Notes: a model not told the origin generated them from the sequence alone. A DNA stretch of 5,571 nucleotides from an uncultured Vogesella sp. (GCA_946479405.1 CAMLGD010000211.1:1-5571), one strand, 5' to 3'. Counted from the first letter of the stretch, positions 1 to 4,915 are shown. Numbers and translations: made by a program.

Positions 1-350
1 TCGCGGAAAATCTTCGGCGCATTCAGGTCTTCCAGCGACAGCACCTTGGACGGAATCACGCGGAACACCGCACCCATGCCGCGGTTCTGCATGAAGGTAT
101 TCACCCGGAAGCGTGCCAGATTGGGTACTTCGAACGAGAAGTCGCATTCGAAGCTGTCTTCGAAGATCTTGCGCTGATAGTCGTTCATGATGTCGTACAC
201 CATGTCGTGCACATCATGGTGGTCCATCGGCGGCAGGTTGATGCGGCGGATGTCGCCATGCACGCGGATCATGGGCGGCAGGCCGGCGGAAAGGTGCAGG
301 TCTGAGGCCTTGTTCTTGACCGTGAAGGCCAGCAGGTCCGAAATTTCCAT
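1..350 (-). CDS. pilT: Type IV pilus retraction ATPase PilT, N-terminal part (cut by window edge)
   Basis: PilT is the cytoplasmic hexameric ATPase that powers depolymerisation of type IV pili and so twitching motility. Only the first 116 codons are present; the gene runs off the left edge. The translation opens MEISDLLAFTVKNKASDLHL, a close match to PilT N-termini, with the ASDLHL motif at 15-20, GLPPMIRVHGDIRRINLP at 23-40, FSFEVPNLARFRVN at 71-84 and FRVIPSK at 96-102. This is the PAS-like N-terminal domain; the Walker A, Asp box, Walker B and His box regions lie outside the window. The start at 350 is supported by an AGGGGA-like ribosome site ending about 7 bases upstream and by agreement with the family N-terminus. 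Its leader holds a nested hairpin (403-446). pilT is normally divergent from and adjacent to yggS; here another gene sits between them. Confidence 0.95.
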   Translation of the reverse strand, partial: MEISDLLAFTVKNKASDLHLSAGLPPMIRVHGDIRRINLPPMDHHDVHDMVYDIMNDYQRKIFEDSFECDFSFEVPNLARFRVNTFMQNRGMGAVFRVIPSKVLSLEDLNAPKIFR

Positions 351-402
351 CTTGTTTTCCCCTGATGCTCGGCGTGGCGTGTCTGCTGGTGAGCCACAAA
401 AT

Positions 403-446
403 ACGACGCGCGCTAATACGGCATTTGGATGCCGTAAAGGCGTCGT
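403..446. repeat. Nested inverted repeat in presumed pilT leader
   Basis: An inner perfect stem of 8 bp (TACGGCAT at 417-424, ATGCCGTA at 429-436) closes a 4-base loop. An outer perfect stem of 7 bp (ACGACGC at 403-409, GCGTCGT at 440-446) encloses it, with an asymmetric internal loop of 7 and 3 bases. No T-run follows on either strand, so it is not a standard terminator. It lies between a candidate -10 (457-462) and the pilT start at 350, so it could be an mRNA leader structure or an operator. Confidence 0.6.
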
Positions 447-456
447 GTGTGACTAA

Positions 457-485
457 ATCATACACGGCGCTTTCCCGCGGCTCCA
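457..485 (-). promoter_or_regulatory. Possible sigma-70 promoter for pilT
   Basis: On the minus strand TATGAT at 462-457 matches the -10 consensus at five of six bases. The -35 position 17 bases upstream (485-480) reads TGGAGC, only three of six. Transcription would begin near 450, putting the hairpin at 403-446 at the very 5' end of a roughly 100-base pilT leader. This is pattern matching only. Confidence 0.3.
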
Positions 486-553
486 TGCCGGCATCGCTAA
501 GGCCATGCCATGGTTCGCAGGCGCGTGAAACCGCGGGTGAGTGGCGCGGGAAA
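471..553. repeat. 9-bp inverted repeat in the spacer upstream of pilT
   Basis: TTTCCCGCG at 471-479 is exactly complementary to CGCGGGAAA at 545-553, 65 bases apart. Between them lies the perfect 10-bp palindrome ATGCCGGCAT (485-494). A second 10-bp palindrome, CGGCATGCCG, follows at 585-594. No protein-coding evidence was found in 351-635. The function is unknown; such GC-rich words can recur by chance. Confidence 0.35.
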
Positions 554-635
554 ACGATGGCAAAGGTAGGGAGTCGCGCGGTAGCGGCATGCCGGGGGCA
601 ATCACCGGTGGCATGGCATTCGAGGGGGCGCCGCC

Positions 636-1343
636 TCACACTTCATACAAATCACGCTCACCGCTGTGTTCTTCTGATTCCGAAAACCATTCCGGCGCAC
701 GGCGGCATGCCAGCAGCAGGTTGGAAAGGCTGTCCACATCCCATTGCACGGCTTTGGTCTGACGCATGATTCTTTTATGGCTGTTGTCTACAAGCCACTT
801 GCCAAGGAAGAAGCCCCCGACCACACCCGCAAGCGCACCGTACAGCCCGGCCAGGCTTGCTCCGAGCAGCACCGCTACGACACTTGCTGTTGCGCCGATC
901 AACCAGGGCTTGGCATGTGCCGTATGCTTCACTGTCTGCAAGGAGTGACGGGCAACATTCAGCTCGTGCTGCAGGGCCTCGCAGACCAGGCGTCGCGGCA
1001 TACGCCGGGCCATGATCAATATCTTGCGCTGCTCGACATCTGGAACCGCAAAGTAATGCTGGCGCAGGGCTTTTCGAACCTTGCCAATACGCGTCGCTAT
1101 GTAGTCATAGCTTTTATGCTGTTTGGTCTGCAGCTCTTCCGCTTTACGCTTCACGGCAAATAATTCACGCAGCGCTGCCACTTCAATCGCTATCCCGTTG
1201 TAATTGTCGCCCTCCAGAGCGGCAATAGCGGCGGCAATACCGAGTTCGTTCTCCAGGTTGCGGTATGTTTCCTGATACTGGGCACTTTTTTTTTCGACTT
1301 TATACAAGTGGTTTGATCGTGCCTCCTCAGCATGGCCCTGCAT
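636..1343 (-). CDS. Unrecognised membrane protein with coiled-coil-like N-terminus and glycine zipper
   Basis: I do not recognise this 235-residue protein. Residues 1-142 are charged and largely helical in character, rich in Lys, Glu, Gln and Ala, with possible coiled coil around 15-95. A hydrophobic segment follows at about 146-184, long enough for one long or two short membrane helices. It contains Gly169, Gly173, Gly177 and Gly181, a GxxxG zipper. The tail (185-235) is charged, with WDVDSLSNLLLACRR at 201-215 and an acidic end. No signal peptide or catalytic motif is evident. The start at 1343 is chosen because AGGAGG lies 5 bases upstream; an in-frame extension to 1448 lacks such a site. 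A TATAAA (1385-1380, minus) could be its -10, but the -35 is poor. G+C is about 49% over 1081-1320 against about 68% in proC, suggesting transfer. An A9 tract falls in codons 16-19. It lies between pilT and yggS. Real gene fairly likely; function unknown. Confidence 0.7.
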   Translation of the reverse strand: MQGHAEEARSNHLYKVEKKSAQYQETYRNLENELGIAAAIAALEGDNYNGIAIEVAALRELFAVKRKAEELQTKQHKSYDYIATRIGKVRKALRQHYFAVPDVEQRKILIMARRMPRRLVCEALQHELNVARHSLQTVKHTAHAKPWLIGATASVVAVLLGASLAGLYGALAGVVGGFFLGKWLVDNSHKRIMRQTKAVQWDVDSLSNLLLACRRAPEWFSESEEHSGERDLYEV

Positions 1344-1348
1344 AGAAT

Positions 1349-1354
1349 CCTCCT
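1349..1354 (-). promoter_or_regulatory. Strong Shine-Dalgarno deciding the start of the 636-1343 gene
   Basis: The minus strand reads AGGAGG, then 5 bases, then ATG at 1343. This full match to the anti-Shine-Dalgarno sequence favours the 235-residue product over the 35-residue longer reading from 1448. It also supports the gene being translated. Confidence 0.7.
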
Positions 1355-1602
1355 GCCGCAAGTCTTGATCAGCAATTGCTTTATAGCCTAGTGGGCATGG
1401 TTTCCGAGCTGAATGGTCGCTTGCCAGGTGATGACACGGCGGCTCCATCGTGACGGAAAAAGCCCGTGCACCGTTATCTGGTTACCGGGTCTTCGCCTTT
1501 ACGCACGCGGCGGTGATGCCTGGAGATTGGCTTCTGGCTCTTGCTGCAGCACATCCATATAATTCCTCAAGGTGCCAAGGCCGTGACCGCAGGCGGGCGG
1601 GC

Positions 1603-1631
1603 TTGGCGTTGCCCTCCTGGCAAAATGTAAA
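1603..1631 (+). promoter_or_regulatory. Possible sigma-70 promoter for yggS
   Basis: TTGGCG (1603-1608) and TGTAAA (1626-1631) each match their consensus at four of six bases with an ideal 17-base spacer. They would start transcription near 1638, about 100 bases before yggS. A promoter here would serve yggS and perhaps proC-yggT. Unsupported beyond pattern matching. Confidence 0.35.
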
Positions 1632-1739
1632 CCGCGAACATGGCAGCCTTGTTTGGTTACCGCGCTTGATACGCATGGTGGCCATGGCGTAGCAAGCGCA
1701 GCTGTCTGTTGGCCGCATCGAAAGAACCCACACAGTCAC

Positions 1740-2432
1740 ATGACGCAACTCGCACAGGCATTGCAGCAGGTACGCAGCAAACTGGACGCCGCAGCGCAGG
1801 CCGCCGGCAGGCCGGCGCAGGATGTTCAGCTGCTGGCAGTCAGCAAGACCTTTCCGGCCGAGGCCATTCGTGAAGTTTATGCCGCGGGGCAGCGGGCATT
1901 CGGCGAGAACTATGTGCAGGAGCTGCAGAGCAAGTGCCGTGAACTGGCCGACCTGGCGATCGAATGGCATTTCATCGGCCCGCTGCAATCCAACAAGAGC
2001 CGCATCGTGGCCGAGCTGGCGCACTGGGTGCATTCTGTCGACCGGCTGAAGATTGCCGAGCGGCTGTCGGCGCAGCGTCCCGCTGCCCTGCCGGCACTGA
2101 ATGTCTGCATCCAGGTGAATGTTTCCGGCGAAGACAGCAAGAGTGGCTGTGCCCCGCAAGATGCGCCGGCGTTGCTGCGCGCGGTGGCGGTACTGCCGGG
2201 GCTGCGTGTGCGCGGGCTGATGTGCATTCCGGAACCCACGCCGGATCCGGCGCTGTTGGCCGCACGTTTTGCCGTGCTGCGCCAGTTGCAGCAGCAGATG
2301 GCGGCCGAGGGCATGCCGCTGGATACGCTGTCGATGGGCATGTCGGCCGATATGGCGCAGGCGGTGGCCGCCGGCAGCAGCATGGTGCGGGTAGGTACGG
2401 CCATCTTTGGCGCCCGGCACTATCCGGCCTGA
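1740..2432 (+). CDS. yggS: PLP homeostasis protein (YggS/PROSC/PLPBP family)
   Basis: This cytoplasmic protein binds pyridoxal 5'-phosphate and helps keep B6 vitamers and amino/keto acid pools balanced; no enzymatic reaction is established for the family. The 230-residue length is typical. The fold is an alanine-racemase-like TIM barrel. Visible motifs are LLAVSK at 31-36, with Lys36 as the PLP Schiff-base lysine, FGENYVQE at 54-61, WHFIGPLQSNK at 76-86, VNVSGEDSKSG at 126-136, RGLMCIP at 158-164, SMGMSADM at 198-205 and VRVGTAIFGAR at 216-226, covering the phosphate-binding end. The ATG at 1740 fits the family N-terminus, but no good Shine-Dalgarno lies before it (GAAAG about 14 bases off), so translation may be modest. 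proC follows after 47 bases on the same strand, the usual yggS-proC pairing. Confidence 0.96.
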   Translation: MTQLAQALQQVRSKLDAAAQAAGRPAQDVQLLAVSKTFPAEAIREVYAAGQRAFGENYVQELQSKCRELADLAIEWHFIGPLQSNKSRIVAELAHWVHSVDRLKIAERLSAQRPAALPALNVCIQVNVSGEDSKSGCAPQDAPALLRAVAVLPGLRVRGLMCIPEPTPDPALLAARFAVLRQLQQQMAAEGMPLDTLSMGMSADMAQAVAAGSSMVRVGTAIFGARHYPA

Positions 2433-2479
2433 GCTATCATGGTTTGCTCAAATAACTGTATACAATCTACAAAGGCGAA
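2433..2479 (+). promoter_or_regulatory. AT-rich yggS-proC spacer with possible internal promoter
   Basis: This 47-base gap is strikingly AT-rich for the region. It contains TGTATACA (2457-2464), a perfect palindrome overlapping TACAAT (2461-2466), a reasonable -10 at five of six. No convincing -35 lies 16-18 bases upstream. AAGG at 2472-2475 is the likely proC ribosome site, 4 bases from the first ATG (2480) and 7 from the second (2483). Confidence 0.3.
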
Positions 2480-3286
2480 ATGATGCAGATTACCTTCATT
2501 GGCGGCGGCAATATGGCGACGGCCATCATCGGTGGGCTGGTACAAAGCGGCGAGCACCATATCCGTGTGGTCGAGCTGCACGAAGAAAAACGCGCCCAGC
2601 TGCAGCAGCAGTTCGGTGTGGAGGCGCTGGCGGCGCTGCCGGCACAGTTCGGTACCGATGACGTAGTGGTGCTGGCGGTCAAACCACAGGCGCTGCGTGA
2701 TGTCTGCCTGGCGCTGGCGCCGGTGCTGGACGGCGCGCAGGTAGTATCGATTGCCGCCGGCGTGCGTTGCGAGGCGCTGGCTCGCTGGCTGGGTAGCGAG
2801 CGCATCGTGCGCGTGATGCCAAACACCCCGGCCATGGTCGGTAAAGGCGTGTCCGGTCTCTATGCTGCGGCCAACGTTGGTGACGCTGACCGGGTTGCGG
2901 CCACCAGCATCATGCAGGCGGTGGGCACCACTACCTGGCTGGCGACCGAAACCGGCATCGATGACATCACCAGCGTATCCGGCAGTGGCCCGGCCTACGT
3001 GTTCTATTTCATCGAAAGCATGATCGAAGGTGCGGTACAGGCCGGCTTTGCCGAAGACGAGGCACGCCGCCTGGTGCTGGCCACCTTCGACGGCGCGGTG
3101 GAACTGGCGCGGCAAAGCCCGCTGCCAGTGGCAACCCTGCGCCAGAATGTGATGTCCAAAGGGGGGACCACCGAACGGGCCATCTTCCGCTTCGAGGCGG
3201 AAGGGGTAAAGCAGGCCATCATCGCCGGGGCCATGGATTGCCGCGCCCGCTCGGTGGAAATGGGCATCGAACTGTCCAAGGACTGA
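2480..3286 (+). CDS. proC: Pyrroline-5-carboxylate reductase
   Basis: ProC catalyses the last step of proline synthesis, NAD(P)H-dependent reduction of 1-pyrroline-5-carboxylate to L-proline, in the cytoplasm. The protein is 268 residues, against about 269 in E. coli. The Rossmann dinucleotide-binding motif FIGGGNMATAI is at 6-16, AVKP at 66-69, VSIAAGV at 89-95, RVMPNTPAMVGKG at 111-123, SGSGPAYVF at 167-175, and the substrate-site and signature region SKGGTTERA at 226-234. All positions expected for an active enzyme are present. The gene begins with two consecutive ATG codons; the second (2483) has better spacing from AAGG and gives a 267-residue product, so the start is uncertain by one residue. 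yggT follows after only 3 bases, suggesting translational coupling. Confidence 0.97.
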   Translation: MMQITFIGGGNMATAIIGGLVQSGEHHIRVVELHEEKRAQLQQQFGVEALAALPAQFGTDDVVVLAVKPQALRDVCLALAPVLDGAQVVSIAAGVRCEALARWLGSERIVRVMPNTPAMVGKGVSGLYAAANVGDADRVAATSIMQAVGTTTWLATETGIDDITSVSGSGPAYVFYFIESMIEGAVQAGFAEDEARRLVLATFDGAVELARQSPLPVATLRQNVMSKGGTTERAIFRFEAEGVKQAIIAGAMDCRARSVEMGIELSKD

Positions 3287-3289
3287 TCC

Positions 3290-3874
3290 ATGCTGATTCT
3301 GGAAACCCTGCGCTTTCTGATGACCACCGTGGGTGGGCTGTTCGTGCTGGTGTTGTTGCTGCGCTTCTATCTGCAGCTGGCACGCGCGCCGCACAAGCAC
3401 CCGTTTACCCAGTTTGTGCTGGCGGTGACCAACTTTGCCGTGTTGCCGCTGCGCCGCCGCGTGCCGGCCTGGCATGGTTACGACAGCGCTTCACTGCTGC
3501 TGGCGCTGCTGGTGCAGCTGCTGGTGGTGGTCGTGGTGCTGGCACTCAACACCATGCCTTACGATTTTGCCAACCCGCAAACCTGGTTTGGCCTGTTGCT
3601 GCTGGCGTTGCTGGAGTTGTTCCGCCAGTCGCTGAACCTGCTGGCCGGCGCCGTGATCGTGCAGGCGATCCTCAGCTGGGTGAGTCCGTACAACGCACTG
3701 TCGCCGGTGCTGGATGCACTCACCCGCCCCTACCTCAAGCCGTTCCGTGCGGCCAACGTGGGTGGTGTGGACCTGTCGCCGCTGATCCTGCTACTGATCA
3801 TCCAGGTGCTGCAGATGCTGCCATTGCGTATGCTGGAAGGGCTGTTTCTGACCCAGCTGCAACTGGCGGTGTAA
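3290..3874 (+). CDS. yggT: YggT family integral membrane protein
   Basis: YggT/YlmG proteins are small inner-membrane proteins, linked in E. coli to potassium uptake or osmotic tolerance; the molecular role is not settled. The 194-residue product has hydrophobic segments at about 8-30, 66-88, 98-132 and 163-181. It shows the family's internal duplication. The first copy has PFTQFVLAVTNFAVLPLRRRVP at 38-59 followed by DSASLLLALL (65-74). The second has LSPVLDALTRPYLKPFR (137-153) followed by GGVDLSPLILLL (158-169). The Trp-Val turn at 130-131 (LSWVSPYN) is also typical. AAGGA (3278-3282), inside the end of proC, lies 7 bases before the ATG, so translation is probably coupled to proC. The order yggS-proC-yggT is widely conserved. 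Confidence 0.95.
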   Translation: MLILETLRFLMTTVGGLFVLVLLLRFYLQLARAPHKHPFTQFVLAVTNFAVLPLRRRVPAWHGYDSASLLLALLVQLLVVVVVLALNTMPYDFANPQTWFGLLLLALLELFRQSLNLLAGAVIVQAILSWVSPYNALSPVLDALTRPYLKPFRAANVGGVDLSPLILLLIIQVLQMLPLRMLEGLFLTQLQLAV

Positions 3875-3881
3875 TGGACAT

Positions 3882-3908
3882 GCAGCCGGCCGGCGTACCG
3901 GCGGCTGC
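3882..3908 (+). repeat. Strong GC hairpin between yggT and the cytochrome gene
   Basis: GCAGCCGGCCGG (3882-3893) pairs with CCGGCGGCTGC (3898-3908) across a CGTA loop, giving 11 base pairs with one bulged base. It starts 8 bases after the yggT stop and ends 6 bases before the GGAGGT of the next gene. No T-run follows, so it is not a typical intrinsic terminator. It may partly attenuate or protect the mRNA, uncoupling cytochrome expression from proC-yggT. Confidence 0.6.
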
Positions 3909-3914
3909 GCTTGT

Positions 3915-3920
3915 GGAGGT
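3915..3920 (+). promoter_or_regulatory. Consensus Shine-Dalgarno of the cytochrome c gene
   Basis: GGAGGT sits 6 bases before the ATG at 3927. It is much stronger than the sites before yggS and proC and fits high expression of a small abundant electron carrier. Confidence 0.75.
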
Positions 3921-3926
3921 ACTGCA

Positions 3927-4232
3927 ATGAAAAAGATGCTGTTTGCTGCCGTGGTTGGCGGCTTGCTGGCCGCCCCGGCCATGGCGAATCTCCAGCTGGC
4001 GCAAAAATACAGCTGCACCGCCTGCCATGCGGTGGAAAAAAAGGTGGTGGGGCCGGCCTACAGGGATGTGGCCAAGAAATACGCCGCGGACAAGGGCGCC
4101 GAGGCTAGGCTGATTGCCAAGGTGAAGGCCGGCGGTTCCGGCGTCTGGGGCAACATTCCGATGCCGCCCAACCCGCAGGTCAGCGATGCCGACCTCAAGA
4201 TCCTGGTGAAGTGGGTGCTGTCGCAGAAGTGA
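3927..4232 (+). CDS. Periplasmic class I cytochrome c, c551/c552 type
   Basis: This is a small soluble haem protein that shuttles electrons in the periplasm, typically from the bc1 complex to terminal oxidases or nitrite reductase. The 101-residue precursor has a Sec signal peptide: MKKM, a hydrophobic core and an AMA cleavage site at 18-20, leaving about 81 residues as in Pseudomonas c551. The haem-binding motif is CTACH at 30-34, with His34 as proximal ligand. VVGPAYRDVAKKY (40-52) follows. GVWGNIPMPPN at 72-82 carries the probable distal ligand Met79, and KWVLSQK (95-101) ends the protein as in c551. The redox partner cannot be told from this window, since no oxidase or nitrite reductase gene is present, so I give no symbol. 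The gene is co-oriented with yggT after 52 bases, but an intervening hairpin and its own strong ribosome site suggest partly separate control. Confidence 0.95.
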   Translation: MKKMLFAAVVGGLLAAPAMANLQLAQKYSCTACHAVEKKVVGPAYRDVAKKYAADKGAEARLIAKVKAGGSGVWGNIPMPPNPQVSDADLKILVKWVLSQK

Positions 4233-4244
4233 TGCTGCCTTGCA

Positions 4245-4294
4245 CCAGCACAACGGCCGCTAAGGTGTTGTGCTGGCCTGGCACGGCGGCCAGC
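4245..4294 (+). terminator. Two overlapping, mutually exclusive hairpins after the cytochrome gene
   Basis: Stem A is a perfect 10 bp: CCAGCACAAC (4245-4254) with GTTGTGCTGG (4267-4276), 12-base loop. Stem B is a perfect 7 bp: GCTGGCC (4272-4278) with GGCCAGC (4288-4294), 9-base loop. They share 4272-4276, so only one can form at a time. Neither is followed by a T-run, so an intrinsic terminator is not shown. Position 12 bases after the stop codon suggests 3'-end formation, RNA protection or Rho-linked termination. Confidence 0.45.
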
Positions 4295-4305
4295 AGCGAT
4301 GCGGC

Positions 4306-4334
4306 TTGAGCTTTAGTGTTGTGGACGCTATATA
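4306..4334 (+). promoter_or_regulatory. Probable sigma-70 promoter of dksA
   Basis: TTGAGC (4306-4311) and TATATA (4329-4334) are separated by exactly 17 bases, each matching consensus at four of six. They sit in the most AT-rich part of the spacer, giving a start near 4341 and a leader of about 100 bases. GATAAT at 4339-4344 is an alternative -10 without a well-placed -35. Confidence 0.45.
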
Positions 4335-4358
4335 GATAGATAATTCCGTGAATGTTCC

Positions 4359-4394
4359 ATTACCGTGTTGCACTTTCCCTATGCCGTCGGTAAT
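4359..4394 (+). repeat. Stem-loop in the presumed dksA leader
   Basis: ATTACCG (4359-4365) pairs perfectly with CGGTAAT (4388-4394) around a 22-base loop. It would lie near the start of the dksA transcript if the promoter at 4306-4334 is used. A 7-bp stem with such a loop is of modest stability, and its role is unknown. Confidence 0.3.
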
Positions 4395-4441
4395 CTTCCA
4401 CGCCTGTTTGCCAAAACTCTTAATAGCTGGAAGCTCAAATC

Positions 4442-4852
4442 ATGGCCAAGCTGACTGAACAAGACATCCTCAACTGGTCCGGCGACGACTACATGAACGC
4501 CGACCACCTTGAGTTCTTCAAGGAGCGCCTGCTGCAGATGCAGCAAGAGCTGTTGGGCAACGCCAATGCCACTGCCAGCCATCTGCAAGAGCAGGAGGCC
4601 ACGCCGGATCCGGCTGACCGCGCCACGCTGGAAGAGGAGTACGCACTGGAACTGCGCACCCGCGATCGCGAGCGCAAACTGCTGCAAAAAATCCAGTCCA
4701 CCCTGCGTCTGATCGACGACGGCTCCTACGGTTTCTGTGAAGACACCGGCGAACCGATCGGCCTCAAGCGCCTGCTGGCACGCCCTACCGCCACCCTGTC
4801 GGTGGAAGCGCAGGAACGCCGCGAGCGCATGAAACGCCAGTACGCAGACTGA
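4442..4852 (+). CDS. dksA: RNA polymerase-binding transcription factor DksA, cysteine-poor form
   Basis: DksA enters the secondary channel of RNA polymerase and, with ppGpp, represses rRNA and activates amino-acid promoters. The protein is 136 residues, shorter than E. coli DksA (151) at the N-terminus. The helical hairpin spans about 20-90. Its tip carries TPDPADRA at 54-61, with Asp56 and Asp59 matching the functional tip aspartates (E. coli Asp71 and Asp74) and Ala61 matching Ala76. LELRTRDRERKLL (69-81) is strongly conserved. The globular part has GFCEDTGEPIGLKR at 97-110 and ARPTATLSVEAQ at 113-124. The four zinc cysteines of E. coli DksA are here Cys99, Thr102, Ser120 and Ala123, so a C4 zinc finger cannot form. 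This type is found in other proteobacteria as the ordinary DksA. The ATG at 4442 has GGAAG 8 bases upstream. dksA has its own promoter-like sequence and terminator and appears monocistronic. Confidence 0.96.
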   Translation: MAKLTEQDILNWSGDDYMNADHLEFFKERLLQMQQELLGNANATASHLQEQEATPDPADRATLEEEYALELRTRDRERKLLQKIQSTLRLIDDGSYGFCEDTGEPIGLKRLLARPTATLSVEAQERRERMKRQYAD

Positions 4853-4871
4853 TTGCTGTTGGCCGCAGCAC

Positions 4872-4902
4872 AAGGGCACCCCGTGGGGTGCCCTTTTGTT
4901 TT
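4872..4902 (+). terminator. Rho-independent terminator of dksA
   Basis: AAGGGCACCC (4872-4881) pairs with GGGTGCCCTT (4886-4895) around a CGTG loop, and the run TTTTGTTTT (4894-4902) overlaps and follows the stem. It lies 20 bases after the dksA stop and insulates the downstream gene. This is the clearest terminator in the window. The 9-base word GCCGCAGCA occurs on both sides (4862-4870 and 4903-4911). Confidence 0.92.
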
Positions 4903-4915
4903 GCCGCAGCAGGCT

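Larger units (their letters stand above)
1344..1739. other. 396-base gene-free spacer between the unknown gene and yggS
   Basis: This stretch separates the divergent unknown gene and yggS. The right-hand half should hold the yggS promoter and the left end that of the unknown gene. An 80-codon plus-strand reading frame (GTG start, 1450-1692) has no ribosome site or family resemblance and is not called. A weak inverted repeat (GCCAAG at 1574-1579, CTTGGC at 1602-1607) and a 9-base direct repeat, TGGTTACCG (1479-1487 and 1654-1662), are visible. No transfer RNA, attachment site or transposase remnant was recognised. Confidence 0.6.

Noticed and set aside
365..769. 134-codon plus-strand frame crossing the pilT upstream spacer
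   Set aside because: It has no ribosome site and runs antisense into the 636-1343 gene; the composition looks random.
636..1448. Longer 270-residue reading of the unknown gene
   Set aside because: The extra 35 residues lack a ribosome site and cover the likely promoter region. The internal ATG at 1343 has AGGAGG at ideal distance.
1479..1662. Repeated TGGTTACCG as possible insertion-site duplication
   Set aside because: Only 9 bases, 175 apart, with no mobile-element gene or inverted ends between them.
1450..1692. 80-codon plus-strand frame in the spacer before yggS
   Set aside because: GTG start without a ribosome site, no recognisable motif, and it overlaps the likely yggS promoter region.
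1482..2420. Long minus-strand open frame of 312 codons
   Set aside because: It lies antisense to yggS, whose family motifs are unmistakable. The translation is rich in His, Arg and Gln as expected for a shadow frame in GC-rich DNA, and matches no family.
2456..2471. LexA-like site before proC
   Set aside because: CTGTATAC begins like a LexA box, but the second half does not reach ACAG at the required spacing.
2420..3475. Long minus-strand open frame of 351 codons
   Set aside because: It is antisense to proC and the start of yggT, with shadow-type composition and no ribosome site or domain.
3238..3930. Plus-strand open frame of 230 codons over yggT
   Set aside because: It is a shifted frame of the proC end and yggT, rich in Ala, Gly and Arg. 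The yggT frame has the proper membrane segments and family repeat.
4279..4294. Second sigma-54-like element before dksA
   Set aside because: It has TGGCACG, but the -12 half reads CCAGC instead of TTGCA, and the bases are better explained by stem B.
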